A program made the translations under genes and the position numbers. From an uncultured Oscillospiraceae bacterium (GTDB taxonomy: Bacteria; Bacillota; Clostridia; Oscillospirales; Ruminococcaceae), in NCBI GenBank assembly GCA_900540595.1, contig UQGL01000006.1:49584-113583 (forward strand): a stretch of DNA of 64,000 nt, written 5' to 3'. The notes under the pieces are model-generated. The model was not told the DNA's origin and ran no database searches. It saw nothing but the letters and a program-made list of their open reading frames with translations. Positions 39,499 to 48,837 of the stretch are shown piece after piece (position 1 is the first letter of the stretch; each line of letters begins with the position of its first letter).

Positions 39499-41535
39499 TT
39501 ACTTTTTCCTCCTGCCCTTGCGTGTTTTGGCGGCGGCTCTGCGCTCGCTGGTGTCAGCCGCGGTGGGGTCCTCGCCTCGTTCCAGACGCTGGATCTCATC
39601 GCGCAGCTGGGCGGCCAGCTCAAATTGCAGCAGGCGTGCGGCCTCCTTCATCTCCTTGGTCAGCCGCTCAATGGTCTGCTGACGCTCGGCGCGGCTCATG
39701 CGGTGCTGGCGCATCCGCTTGTTTTCCTCGCTCATGCTGATTTCCAGCCCGCCGCCGATGGCCTTGACGATGGTTTTCGGCGTGATGCCGTGTTCTTTGT
39801 TGTATGCGTCCTGAATCGCGCGGCGGCGCTCGGTCTCGGTGATAGCACGCTCCATGCTGGGTGTCACCTCATCGGCGTACATCAGCACTACGCCGTTTGC
39901 GTTGCGGGCCGCGCGGCCGATGGTCTGGATCAGGCTCGTCTCGCTGCGCAGGAAGCCCTCCTTGTCGGCATCGAGGATCGCAATCAGCGAAACCTCCGGC
40001 AGGTCAAGTCCCTCGCGCAGCAGATTGATGCCTACGATCACATCAATGGCACCGACGCGCAGATCCTTGATGATCTCCATTCGTTCAAAGGTATCCACCT
40101 CATGGTGCATATATTTGGTTTTGACGCCGTGTTCCTCCAGATAATCGGTCAGATCCTCGGCCATCTTGACGGTCAGCGTTGTGACCAGAGCGCGCTCACC
40201 GCGCTCAATGCGTGTGCGTATCTCGCCCAGCAGATCCTCGATCTGACCATCGACCGGGCGGACCATGATGACCGGGTCGAGCAGGCCGGTCGGACGGATG
40301 ACCTGCTCTGCCACACGGCTGGAATGCTGACGCTCGTATTCGCCCGGCGTGGCAGAGACGAATATCTTTTGATGAATCTTTGCCTCAAATTCCTCAAATT
40401 TCAGCGGGCGGTTGTCAAAGGCGGACGGCAGACGGAAGCCGTATTCCACCAGCGTTTTTTTGCGGCTGTAGTCACCGCCGAACATGCCGCGCACCTGAGG
40501 CAGCATGACATGGCTCTCATCGACCATCAAGAGGAAATCATCCGGGAAATAATCCAGCAGCGTTGTCGGGGTCGAGCCCGGCGCCCGGCCGGACAGCACG
40601 GCAGAGTAGTTCTCGATGCCCTTGCACATGCCCACCTCCTGCAGCATCTCCATGTCGTAGTTGGTGCGCTGTTGGATGCGCTGGGCCTCCAGCAGCTTGC
40701 CCTCCTCGGTGAATTTTTGGACCTGCTGCTCCATCTCTGTGCGGATCTTTTTCAATCCCTCCTGCATCTTCTCAGGCCCGACGATGTAGTGGCTGGCCGG
40801 GAAGATGGCCACATGGCGCACCACATTTTTATGCTCGCCCGTCAGTGGGTCAAATTCAATGATGCGGTCGATCTCGTCGCCAAAGAACTCTACCCGGATG
40901 GCGTACTCGTCGTTGTAGGCCAGATGAATGTCCACCGTATCCCCTTTTACGCGGAATTTGTTCCGGATGAAGTTCATATCATTGCGCTCATACTGCAGCT
41001 TGACCAGTCGGCTGCAAAGTACATCACGCTCCATCTGCATACCGGGGCGCAGACTGATGACCATGCTGCGGTAGTCAATGGGGTCACCCAGCGAGTATAT
41101 GCAGGATACCGATGCCACAATAATGACATTGCGCCGCTCCGACAGTGCGGCTGTAGCCGAGTGGCGCAGGCGGTCGATCTCGTCATTGATGGCGCTGTCT
41201 TTCTCTATATAGGTGTCGGTGGAAGGGATATAAGCCTCTGGCTGGTAGTAGTCATAGTAGGAGACAAAATACTCCACCGCATCGTCCGGGAAAAAGCTGC
41301 GCATCTCGGTACAGATCTGACTTGCCAGCGTTTTATTCGGCTCCAGAATCAGCGTGGGGCGGTTGCACCGTGCAATGATGTTCGCCATTGTGAAGGTCTT
41401 GCCTGAGCCTGTGACACCCAGCAGTGTCTGGGCGCTGTCGCCCTCCTCGATTCCCTGCACCAAAGCCTCGATTGCCTGTGGCTGATCGCCGGTCGGCTGG
41501 AACGGTGCCTGTAAATGAAACTGCTGCTCTTCCAT
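39499..41535 (-). CDS. uvrB: Excinuclease ABC subunit B
   Basis: A 678-residue helicase-like repair protein that receives damage from UvrA. Walker [11 protein letters not shown], the beta-hairpin [21 protein letters not shown], the DESH-type [12 protein letters not shown], and a C-terminal UVR motif ([25 protein letters not shown]) are all visible. The basic tail ends RKGRRKK. The ATG at 41535 follows AAAGGA. It is first in the uvrBA unit. Confidence 0.97.
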   Translation of the reverse strand: MEEQQFHLQAPFQPTGDQPQAIEALVQGIEEGDSAQTLLGVTGSGKTFTMANIIARCNRPTLILEPNKTLASQICTEMRSFFPDDAVEYFVSYYDYYQPEAYIPSTDTYIEKDSAINDEIDRLRHSATAALSERRNVIIVASVSCIYSLGDPIDYRSMVISLRPGMQMERDVLCSRLVKLQYERNDMNFIRNKFRVKGDTVDIHLAYNDEYAIRVEFFGDEIDRIIEFDPLTGEHKNVVRHVAIFPASHYIVGPEKMQEGLKKIRTEMEQQVQKFTEEGKLLEAQRIQQRTNYDMEMLQEVGMCKGIENYSAVLSGRAPGSTPTTLLDYFPDDFLLMVDESHVMLPQVRGMFGGDYSRKKTLVEYGFRLPSAFDNRPLKFEEFEAKIHQKIFVSATPGEYERQHSSRVAEQVIRPTGLLDPVIMVRPVDGQIEDLLGEIRTRIERGERALVTTLTVKMAEDLTDYLEEHGVKTKYMHHEVDTFERMEIIKDLRVGAIDVIVGINLLREGLDLPEVSLIAILDADKEGFLRSETSLIQTIGRAARNANGVVLMYADEVTPSMERAITETERRRAIQDAYNKEHGITPKTIVKAIGGGLEISMSEENKRMRQHRMSRAERQQTIERLTKEMKEAARLLQFELAAQLRDEIQRLERGEDPTAADTSERRAAAKTRKGRRKK

Positions 41536-41551
41536 AGCGCATCCTTTCGTG

Positions 41552-41568
41552 TACAACAATTAGTTGTA
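41552..41568. promoter_or_regulatory. Perfect inverted repeat at the uvrB transcription start
   Basis: TACAAC-AATTA-GTTGTA, placed just after the -10 box. It is a candidate operator; the sequence is not the usual Firmicute LexA box. Confidence 0.45.
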
Positions 41569-41573
41569 TGTTG

Positions 41574-41602
41574 ATTATAGCACGGCATTTTTTACATGTA
41601 AA
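41574..41602 (-). promoter_or_regulatory. Promoter of uvrB-uvrA
   Basis: Minus strand TTTACA (41602-41597), 17-bp spacer, TATAAT (41579-41574). Confidence 0.85.
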
Positions 41603-41641
41603 GCCCCCTGTCCATATTTTGTACGCAAGGGGCCAGAAAAT

Positions 41642-41670
41642 GCGCCCTGCCGGTTTGGGCGGCAGGGCGC
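41642..41670 (-). terminator. Terminator of radC
   Basis: A perfect 11-bp GC stem (41642-41652/41660-41670) with a 7-nt loop, then ATTTT on the minus strand. Confidence 0.85.
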
Positions 41671-41702
41671 GGGGCTGGTATTATGCTTTGATGATAAGGG
41701 CG

Positions 41703-42428
41703 TTATCGGCTTGCGGCTTGCACAACGCCGCCGTCCGCACGGTATTCCGGCAGGCTGCCGCGCATGAGCATCGAGCAGGCATCCTCCCCCGCCACAATAA
41801 TATGGTCGATGATCGTAAAACCAAGCTGACCTGTGACCTCCATAATGCGGTAGGTTGTCAGGCGGTCGGCCTCCGATGGCAGCGCCAGCCCGGAGGGATG
41901 ATTATGGGCCAGAATCCCGCAGGTCGAGTTTGTGCGCGCCACGGCCCGCAGCAGCTTGCGGGTGTCAACCGTAACACGGTTTGGTACCCCTTCGGCAATG
42001 CGCAGGTCCTGCATGGGGCGGCAGGCATCATCCAGCAGGATCAGATAGAGCTGTTCATTCTGGATACCGCGGAACAGCGGCTTGACATATTCAATGGCCG
42101 ACTCTGCCTTGCGCAGCGACTGGCGGGTGACGCGCTTTCTCAGGGTATAATAGCGGCTGTACGCCATGACGGTCGATATCAGATGGGCGCTTTTGGGGCC
42201 GATGCCATCTACCTGCGCCAGCTCCTCCGGCTCAGCCTCCATAACCTTGCAGAAATCACCAAAATGCTCGATCAGGCGGTGTGCCAATTCATTGGTATCC
42301 ATGCGCGGGATAGAAAGGTACAGCAGATATTCCAGCGCTTCATGCTCCGCCAAGCTCTCCAAGCCGTCGCGCTCCACGCGGGCCTGCATCCGCGCGCGGT
42401 GGTTTTCGTGCAGGTTGCTCGCTGCCAT
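41703..42428 (-). CDS. radC: RadC/JAB-domain DNA repair-type protein
   Basis: 241 residues. The helix-hairpin-helix LAQVDGIGPKSAHLI (about 70-84) precedes a JAMM-type metal domain with HNHPSG (His175, His177) and Asp188. A role in repair or natural competence is assumed for the family, not proven. It has its own promoter and terminator next to uvrBA. Confidence 0.92.
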   Translation of the reverse strand: MAASNLHENHRARMQARVERDGLESLAEHEALEYLLYLSIPRMDTNELAHRLIEHFGDFCKVMEAEPEELAQVDGIGPKSAHLISTVMAYSRYYTLRKRVTRQSLRKAESAIEYVKPLFRGIQNEQLYLILLDDACRPMQDLRIAEGVPNRVTVDTRKLLRAVARTNSTCGILAHNHPSGLALPSEADRLTTYRIMEVTGQLGFTIIDHIIVAGEDACSMLMRGSLPEYRADGGVVQAASR

Positions 42429-42465
42429 TTTTTCTCATCCCCTATCTTTACCTTTTACTGATTTT

Positions 42466-42494
42466 ATTATATACTCTATAAAGGCGTTTGCCAA
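42466..42494 (-). promoter_or_regulatory. Promoter of radC
   Basis: Minus strand TTGGCA (42494-42489), 17-bp spacer, TATAAT (42471-42466). Confidence 0.8.
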
Positions 42495-42584
42495 CCATTT
42501 TATCAAGTAGAATCCCGAATAATTCTAAAGCCATACCGCAGCGCGGAATTGTACGGGCTGTTTTATGAGCATAGTGAGGATACG

Positions 42585-43553
42585 ATGAAAAGTTTTACCG
42601 CAGGACCGAATGAGAACGGCGTTCGTCTGAGCCGTTTTGTTGAGGGTGTGACCAAGGACATGCCCCGCAGCATGATGTACAAGGCGTTCCGCAACAAGCG
42701 CATCAAGGTCAACGGCAAGCGTGCCGAGCCTGACACCCGGCTGCAGACCGGTGACCTGATCGAGATGTATATCAATGATGAGTTTTTCCCGGCGGGCGGC
42801 ACTGCAGTAAAAGCGCCCAAGCCGCCCAAAAAGCAGCCCCCTGTTACGGTGGTGTATGAGGATGACAACTTTGCTGTGCTGTACAAGCCTGCCCATCTGC
42901 TCTGCCACAGCGACCGCACCGGTGACCCCAATCTTGTTGATGCCTTTGCAGCGTATCTGGAAAGCAAGGGTGAATATGACCCCCGCGCCGAAAAGCGGTT
43001 TGCGCCGGCACTCTGCAACCGCCTTGACCGCGGCACCGAGGGGCTGGTGCTGGCAGCCAAAAGCTATACCGCGCTGCGGGATCTGAACGCCATCATCCGC
43101 GATGATATGATGCGCAAGGAATATCTGACTATCACGGTGGGCGTGCCGCCGCAGGGCCGCTTTATAGCGTGGCTGCAGCACAGTGAAAAAGGCAACAAAG
43201 TGCGCATCCATGCGCGTGAGAGCGAGGGCTATAAGCAAATCATCACGGAGGTTACGGTGATTCGTCAAGCGGGTCCCTTTGCGCTCTGCCGTATCGGGCT
43301 GATTACGGGACGCACCCACCAGATCCGCGCACATCTCGCATATCTGGGCCACCCTGTGCTTGGCGACATCAAGTACGGCAACCGCAAGATGAACGAGCGC
43401 ACCGGGCTTAAAACGCAGGCGCTCTGTGCCCAGCGACTCACCTTTGGGCGCATTCCGGAGGAGAACACACTGCACTACCTCTCCGGAAAGGTCATCAAGC
43501 TGAATGACCCTGAGATCGTCAGAACCTTTGACCGACTGACGGCGGAGCGGTAA
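42585..43553 (+). CDS. RluA-family pseudouridine synthase with S4 domain
   Basis: 322 residues. The N-terminal S4-like RNA-binding part (GVRLSRFVEGVTKDMPRSMMYKAFRNKRIKVNGKRAEPDTRLQ) is RluC/RluD-like. The catalytic motif is CNRLDRGTEGLVLAAKS, and TGRTHQIRAHLAYLGHPVLGDIKYG closes the core. This is a different paralogue from the one at 35543-36454. The start at 42585 has GAGGA upstream. No clear promoter was found in 42495-42584. Confidence 0.92.
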   Translation: MKSFTAGPNENGVRLSRFVEGVTKDMPRSMMYKAFRNKRIKVNGKRAEPDTRLQTGDLIEMYINDEFFPAGGTAVKAPKPPKKQPPVTVVYEDDNFAVLYKPAHLLCHSDRTGDPNLVDAFAAYLESKGEYDPRAEKRFAPALCNRLDRGTEGLVLAAKSYTALRDLNAIIRDDMMRKEYLTITVGVPPQGRFIAWLQHSEKGNKVRIHARESEGYKQIITEVTVIRQAGPFALCRIGLITGRTHQIRAHLAYLGHPVLGDIKYGNRKMNERTGLKTQALCAQRLTFGRIPEENTLHYLSGKVIKLNDPEIVRTFDRLTAER

Positions 43554-43581
43554 TGCGCCGCGCCATTATTTAAAAGAAAAA

Positions 43582-43618
43582 TGCCGGGCCGTCCCCACTT
43601 CAGGGAGACGGCCCGGCA
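43582..43618. terminator. Bidirectional terminator
   Basis: A perfect 12-bp stem (43582-43593/43607-43618) between convergent genes, with TTTTT on the minus side and a T run on the plus side. Confidence 0.87.
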
Positions 43619-43623
43619 GCTTT

Positions 43624-44736
43624 TTATGCCAGAACGAAATGGTATACCAGAGAAAGCGCTACGATCAGTGCGCAGGTGATGGCCGTGATGGGCGGTGCCA
43701 GACGAATAATGCGCTCTGCCATGACATCATCCTCGCTGGTCTCGTCGTCGTCGGCGTAGCGGCCGCGCTTCTTGGACTTTTTGCGGTCCTCGTAATCGTC
43801 ATCATCGTCATAATCCAGATCCTCGGAATCGAACATCTGGGTGCCTTCATCATCATCGTCCTCATCGTCAAACAGACGGCCCTTGGGGGCATAGCGGCGC
43901 ACACGCTCAGCCTCCTCGTCCTCATCGTCCTCGGACTGCGGCTCAAAGGCAGCGGTAGCCTGCTCGGGCTCATAGGCCTGCTGCGGCGGGATCTCCTGCT
44001 GGCCGGTGATGGCAGCCTGCACAGCGGCTGCCGTGGCACGCGGATCGCTTGCGGCCGGGGTAGGCTGTACCTGAGGCTGGGGCGCTACACTGCTGGCAAC
44101 AGAATTAACCTCCTGCTGCTGGCGCTCCACCGCCTGACGAGCCTCCTCCAGAATGGAGGTCAGCGTAGCCTTGATGGAGGCACGGTCACCGCCGCACTCC
44201 GAGCAGACGGTGGTGTTTTCCTCATTGGGATGGAACGCGCCGCAGGCGCAGAACCAGCCGTACTCGTTATCCTGAGGTACGCAGGTCAGCTGGGCATTGC
44301 CGGTGCGCTGCTGCAGCGTCTTGGCAATGGAGCCGGGCAGCACGCGGGGCAAATTGAGACGCACACGCTTATAGCTGCGCAGGTCAACGCCGCGGCCGTT
44401 CAGGAAGGCGCGGTCCTGCTCAACCTCAACGCTGGAGACCGGCGTATCGCTGACATAAACGGCATCATCACTGCCGAACACAGCGCCGGGCTGGGCGTTG
44501 AGCTGCTCATAGTAGAAATCATCCTCACACAGGACCTGACCTGCGGCATCCTTGCATTTGAAGTGGACGACCAGACCGGTCAGCGGCTCGGTGCCGACAT
44601 TCTTAAAGGTCAGGCAGACTGCGACCTCACCGGTCACGTCGCCCTTCAGCAACTCGACACGCACGAACTGCACCGGGCTGCCAGCCGTGTAATAGTTTGC
44701 GCGGGACTGCGCCATCAGGGTAAAATTCTGATCCAT
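43624..44736 (-). CDS. Zinc-ribbon, acidic, tail-anchored membrane protein
   Basis: 370 residues. A beta-rich N-terminal domain (about 20-140; VCLTFKNVGTEPLTGLVVHFKCKDAAG) resembles immunoglobulin-like beta sandwich regions. A zinc ribbon follows (CACGAFHPNEENTTVCSECGGD, near 170-190). Then come a Gln/Ala/Pro-rich linker and a highly acidic Asp/Glu stretch (about 270-335). The last 20 residues are a membrane helix (ITAITCALIVALSLVYHFVLA). No signal peptide is seen, so the bulk should face the cytoplasm. It is last in the ftsH unit, 16 nt after ftsH. Function unknown. Confidence 0.78.
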   Translation of the reverse strand: MDQNFTLMAQSRANYYTAGSPVQFVRVELLKGDVTGEVAVCLTFKNVGTEPLTGLVVHFKCKDAAGQVLCEDDFYYEQLNAQPGAVFGSDDAVYVSDTPVSSVEVEQDRAFLNGRGVDLRSYKRVRLNLPRVLPGSIAKTLQQRTGNAQLTCVPQDNEYGWFCACGAFHPNEENTTVCSECGGDRASIKATLTSILEEARQAVERQQQEVNSVASSVAPQPQVQPTPAASDPRATAAAVQAAITGQQEIPPQQAYEPEQATAAFEPQSEDDEDEEAERVRRYAPKGRLFDDEDDDDEGTQMFDSEDLDYDDDDDYEDRKKSKKRGRYADDDETSEDDVMAERIIRLAPPITAITCALIVALSLVYHFVLA

Positions 44737-44752
44737 AGTTTACACCTACTCT

Positions 44753-46840
44753 TTACTCTTGCGTGTCGGGCTGGGCATTGTCCGGCTCGGCAGGCTGCGG
44801 GGTTGCGGGTTGTTCGGCAGGCTGCACAGGTTCTGCATTTTCCGGCGCAGGTGCTTCGGGCTTGGCGGTCTCACCGCTGGCGATGTCATAGGGCGGCAGG
44901 GTCCCGCCCTCCATCAGCGTCTTGAACTCCTCGCCGCTGATCTTCTCGCGCTCCATCAGGACGCCTGCGACCTTGTGCAGCTCGTCCATGTGCTCGGTCA
45001 GGGTGCGGCGGGCCGTCTCATAGGCCTCATCCACAATATCGCGGATCTCGTTGTCGATTTCGGAGGCGATGGCCTCGGAATAGCCCTTTCCCTGACCGAA
45101 ATCACGGCCCAGAAAGGTCTCGCCGGGATCGCTGCCGTAGACAACAGGGCCCATCCGCTCAGAGAAGCCGTACCGCGTGACCATGGCGCGGGCCGTATCG
45201 GTGGCGCGCTGCAGATCGTTGGATGCACCGGTGGAAATATCCTCCAGCACAAGCTGCTCTGCCACGCGGCCGCCCAGCAGCGTCACGATATTTTCAAACA
45301 TTGCGGTCTTGGTGATATAGCTGGGATCCTTTTCCGGCAGGTACATCGTATAGCCGCCCGCGCCGCCGCGGGAGATGATGCTGATCTGGTGTACCGGATC
45401 ATGGTGCTTGCTGAAGTAGCCCGTGATGGCGTGGCCTGTCTCGTGGTAGGCGGTCAGGCGGCGCTCCTCATCGGTGACAACATGGCTCTTTTTCTCAGGG
45501 CCCATCATGACCTTGACCGAGGCTTCCTCGATTTCCTTCTCGGTGATGGCCTTCTTGCCCTGACGGGCAGCCAGCAGCGCAGCCTCGTTGACGAGGTTTT
45601 CCAGATCCGCGCCGGAGAAGCCGGCGGTGGAGCGGGCAATCGTCTTGAGGCTCACATCGGGGCCGAGGGGTTTGTTCTTAGTATGGACGCGGAGAATCTC
45701 CTCACGGCCCTTCACATCGGGCAGACCGACATAGACCTGACGGTCAAAACGGCCGGGACGCAGCAGCGCCTTATCCAGAATATCCGCGCGGTTGGTGGCG
45801 GCCATTACGATGACGCCATCGTTGGCATCAAAGCCGTCCATCTCAACCAGCAGCTGGTTCAGGGTCTGCTCACGCTCATCGTGGCCGCCGCCGAGACCTG
45901 CGCCGCGCTGACGGCCCACTGCATCGATCTCATCAATAAAGATGATGGAGGGCATCGTCTTTTTTGCCTTTTCAAAAAGATCACGCACACGGGAGGCACC
46001 GACGCCAACATACATTTCCACGAAGTCGGAGCCGGAGATCGCGTAGAACGGCACCCCCGCCTCGCCGGCGCAGGCGCGCGCCAGCAAGGTCTTACCGGTA
46101 CCCGGGGGGCCCACCAGCAATACGCCGTGGGGGATGCGGGCACCCAGAGAATTGAACTTGCCGGGAGCCTTCAGAAACTCAACGACCTCCTGCAGCTCGG
46201 CCTTTTCTTCGTCAGCACCAGCGACATCGGCAAAGGTTGCCTTGCGCTGGTTTTCCTGCTGATCCTTGACCTTGGCGCGGCCGACATTCATGATGCCGCC
46301 GCCTGCACCGCCGCGGTACATCGACATGAACAGCATACCGATGCTGCCGATCATCGCCACATAGAAGATGATCTCCAGCCAGGGCACGCTGGTCTTGGCT
46401 GCCACATAGTCAAACACCATAGGGGCATCCGGATTTGCAGCGTTGTATTCATCCACAAAGTCGGAGATCTTTCCGGTGTTGAAGTCACCGCCGTAGGGCA
46501 GCTTGTAGGTCATATAGACCGTGCCGCCGTTGGCGGGAAGCGTATCGTTGTCCGTGCTGCCCATGCTCAGCAGACCGCCGCTTGGCATGGTGGCCGCCGC
46601 GTTGGACTCCGGCAGGGCGGCCTTGCCCTCCTTGAGCCACATTTCAAGGCTGCCGGTGCCCAGATCCAGACGGAACGAGGTCACCTGCTGGTTTTCAAAG
46701 TAGTAATAGATTTCGGAGTAGGTCGTGTCTTTATTGCCGGACGCTGCCAACAGGGGCGAAAGGCTGACGAAGAACAGGACCAACACCATCAGGACGGCCA
46801 CCACAAGGATGCCGCTGAACTTCGGTTGTTTGTGCTGCAA
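44753..46840 (-). CDS. ftsH: ATP-dependent zinc metalloprotease FtsH
   Basis: 695 residues. Two membrane helices flank an extracellular domain (about 35-150). The AAA domain has Walker A GPPGTGKT, the second region of homology ([19 protein letters not shown]), and the zinc motif HETGH. It degrades misfolded membrane and regulatory proteins. A Pro/Ala/Glu/Gln-rich tail of about 50 residues ends the protein. The start is a TTG with AGGAG 8 nt upstream. It follows hpt in the dnaB-tilS-hpt-ftsH run. Confidence 0.97.
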   Translation of the reverse strand: MQHKQPKFSGILVVAVLMVLVLFFVSLSPLLAASGNKDTTYSEIYYYFENQQVTSFRLDLGTGSLEMWLKEGKAALPESNAAATMPSGGLLSMGSTDNDTLPANGGTVYMTYKLPYGGDFNTGKISDFVDEYNAANPDAPMVFDYVAAKTSVPWLEIIFYVAMIGSIGMLFMSMYRGGAGGGIMNVGRAKVKDQQENQRKATFADVAGADEEKAELQEVVEFLKAPGKFNSLGARIPHGVLLVGPPGTGKTLLARACAGEAGVPFYAISGSDFVEMYVGVGASRVRDLFEKAKKTMPSIIFIDEIDAVGRQRGAGLGGGHDEREQTLNQLLVEMDGFDANDGVIVMAATNRADILDKALLRPGRFDRQVYVGLPDVKGREEILRVHTKNKPLGPDVSLKTIARSTAGFSGADLENLVNEAALLAARQGKKAITEKEIEEASVKVMMGPEKKSHVVTDEERRLTAYHETGHAITGYFSKHHDPVHQISIISRGGAGGYTMYLPEKDPSYITKTAMFENIVTLLGGRVAEQLVLEDISTGASNDLQRATDTARAMVTRYGFSERMGPVVYGSDPGETFLGRDFGQGKGYSEAIASEIDNEIRDIVDEAYETARRTLTEHMDELHKVAGVLMEREKISGEEFKTLMEGGTLPPYDIASGETAKPEAPAPENAEPVQPAEQPATPQPAEPDNAQPDTQE

Positions 46841-46889
46841 GAAATCAACTCCTATCCGGTGTAGCCACCGGGCATTTTGGTTTTATGGC

Positions 46890-47441
46890 TCAGTCGGAAT
46901 ATACTTCCGGCTTGAGTACGCCTACATAGGGCAGGTTACGGTATTTTTCATCGTAGTCAAGGCCATAGCCGACCACAAATTCATCCGGGACCTCAAAGCC
47001 GCAGTAATCCGGCTCGATGTCCGCCATGCGGCGGCTGGGCTTGCTGAGGATGGTACAGATCCTGACGCTGTTGGGATTGCGCATTTTCAGCACCGGGACC
47101 AGCTTGGACAGCGTGATGCCGGTGTCAAGAATATCCTCGACGATCAGCAGATCCTTGCCGGTCAGGTCTGCATCAAGATCCTTGATGATCTTGACAAGGC
47201 CGGTCGAGGATGTGTTGGCACCGCCGTAGCTGGAAACGACCATAAAATCAATGGCGCAGGGCATCTTGACTGCACGCATCAGGTCCGCCATAAAGACAAC
47301 GGAGCCTTTCAGGATGGAAACCATCAGCAGATCCTTTCCCTCATAATCGCGGGTGATCTGCTCGCCCAGTGCGGTGACTTTGGCTTTCAGTTCTTCTTCC
47401 GGCACAAGAATGTGGTCAATATCGTTATCCATGTTGTGCAT
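46890..47441 (-). CDS. hpt: Hypoxanthine phosphoribosyltransferase
   Basis: 183 residues. The PRPP-binding motif is LLIVEDILDTGITL, with the mobile loop MVVSSYGGANTSSTG and the end VVGYGLDYDEKYRNLPYVGVL. It salvages hypoxanthine and guanine. RBS GGAGG lies 9 nt upstream. The tilS-hpt-ftsH order is the standard Firmicute arrangement; TilS and Hpt are known partners in regulating ftsH in Bacillus. Confidence 0.97.
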   Translation of the reverse strand: MHNMDNDIDHILVPEEELKAKVTALGEQITRDYEGKDLLMVSILKGSVVFMADLMRAVKMPCAIDFMVVSSYGGANTSSTGLVKIIKDLDADLTGKDLLIVEDILDTGITLSKLVPVLKMRNPNSVRICTILSKPSRRMADIEPDYCGFEVPDEFVVGYGLDYDEKYRNLPYVGVLKPEVYSD

Positions 47442-47445
47442 AGGA

Positions 47446-48837
47446 TTATGCCTCCCCTGTTTTCTCTGTCCGCACCGTCAGTACCTCATGGGTGTACTCA
47501 TCGGGGGCGCATCCCTCGGCAAAGCCGCAGCCCCACAGCCACAGTACCTCGCTGCCGTCCGCCAGCAGCGGCAGCAGCGGCCGCTCTGCCTGCGGAATGC
47601 CGAGTTCATTGTAATATTTTTTGAGTGTCTTGCGCAGATGGCGTCCGCCCGGGCGGAAAAAATCCCCCGGCTGCCTTGTGCGCAGAATAACATTCCCTTG
47701 TATTTTAGCACAATCTGCGCAACAGTTTAAGTCTTTTTTGAAAATTGGTTGATTTTTTAGAAATTCTTCATACTTTACGACCTGAAATTTCACAAAATAA
47801 CCACCTGGCAGGCGATACTCGCCCGGTTCAAAGGGCTGCGGCGGGGCGGGCAGCCTCTGCACGCCCTCCCCCGTCAGGCAGACAAGCAGTCCGTCACGGA
47901 GCTTATAGTTCACCTGCGGGGTCAGCTGAACGCCGCCCTCCCCCTTTAAAACGAGAAAGCGAAGCAGACTGACATACTTTTCCTCCGCGTCGCGCACGGG
48001 GCTGACCAGCGCGTGGAGCGCTGCGTCCAGCACCGGTCCCTCTGCACGGCGCAGGGTGGCCGCATCATAGCCGCCCGGCACAGCGGCCGCCTGCAAAAGC
48101 GCGGCGGCCTCCGCCGTAAGCCACTCGTCCATGGCGCGCATCTGGCGGCAGAGCCGGGCAATGCTGCGTTCGGCTGCCGGGTTTGCGTATTGCAGTGCCG
48201 GGATGGCATCGTGGCGGATGCGGTTGCGGGCGTAAACATCCTCGGCGTTTGTCTCGTCCTGTATGTAGTGTTGCCCCAGCGCGGCGCAGTATGCCTCGGT
48301 ATCGGCACGGGTCAGGCAGAGCATCGGCCGCACATAGCAGCCGCGGCGCGGCGGTATGCCCGCCAGCCCGTGGAGGCCCGTCCCCCGCGCCATGCGGAAC
48401 AGCACCGTTTCGGCCTGATCAGACATTGTGTGCGCGGTGGCAATGACAGCCTCCTGCCGGGCGGCCAACTCGTCAAACCAGCCGTAGCGCAACCCGCGCG
48501 CCCAATCCTCACTGGGGTGGGGCGGGATCTCGATCCCCTCCTGCACAGCATCATATAAGAACAGCTCAACACCGTTTTTGCGGCAGAAATCCGCCACGAA
48601 ATCAGCATCACGCGCGGCGGCCGCGCCCCTTATGCCGTGGTTGACATGGGTGGCCTGCACCTCAATTTCAAGTGTGCGGCGGTGGCGCAGCAAAAAAAGC
48701 AACAAAGCCATTGAGTCTGCCCCACCGGAGCAGGCAGCAATGACTCTGTCGCCAGACTTGAACAGACCCTGTCGGCGGCAGTCCGCCAAAAGGGTCTCCT
48801 CCATACGCTGTACTGTTTTTTCCGCGTCAGAATTCAT
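47446..48837 (-). CDS. tilS: tRNA(Ile)-lysidine synthase
   Basis: 463 residues. PP-loop SGGADS is at 37-42, followed by ATHVNHGIRG and the substrate region TAHTMSDQAETVLFR. The C-terminal TilS domain includes TRQPGDFFRPGGRHLRKTLKKYY. It converts C34 of tRNA-Ile(CAU) to lysidine. The start overlaps the dnaB stop by 11 nt, implying coupled translation. Alternative starts were not apparent. Confidence 0.95.
   Translation of the reverse strand: MNSDAEKTVQRMEETLLADCRRQGLFKSGDRVIAACSGGADSMALLLFLLRHRRTLEIEVQATHVNHGIRGAAAARDADFVADFCRKNGVELFLYDAVQEGIEIPPHPSEDWARGLRYGWFDELAARQEAVIATAHTMSDQAETVLFRMARGTGLHGLAGIPPRRGCYVRPMLCLTRADTEAYCAALGQHYIQDETNAEDVYARNRIRHDAIPALQYANPAAERSIARLCRQMRAMDEWLTAEAAALLQAAAVPGGYDAATLRRAEGPVLDAALHALVSPVRDAEEKYVSLLRFLVLKGEGGVQLTPQVNYKLRDGLLVCLTGEGVQRLPAPPQPFEPGEYRLPGGYFVKFQVVKYEEFLKNQPIFKKDLNCCADCAKIQGNVILRTRQPGDFFRPGGRHLRKTLKKYYNELGIPQAERPLLPLLADGSEVLWLWGCGFAEGCAPDEYTHEVLTVRTEKTGEA

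Noticed and set aside
44759..46864. A 701-codon plus-strand frame opposite ftsH
   Set aside because: Antisense to a protein with complete FtsH motifs; no independent promoter or RBS.
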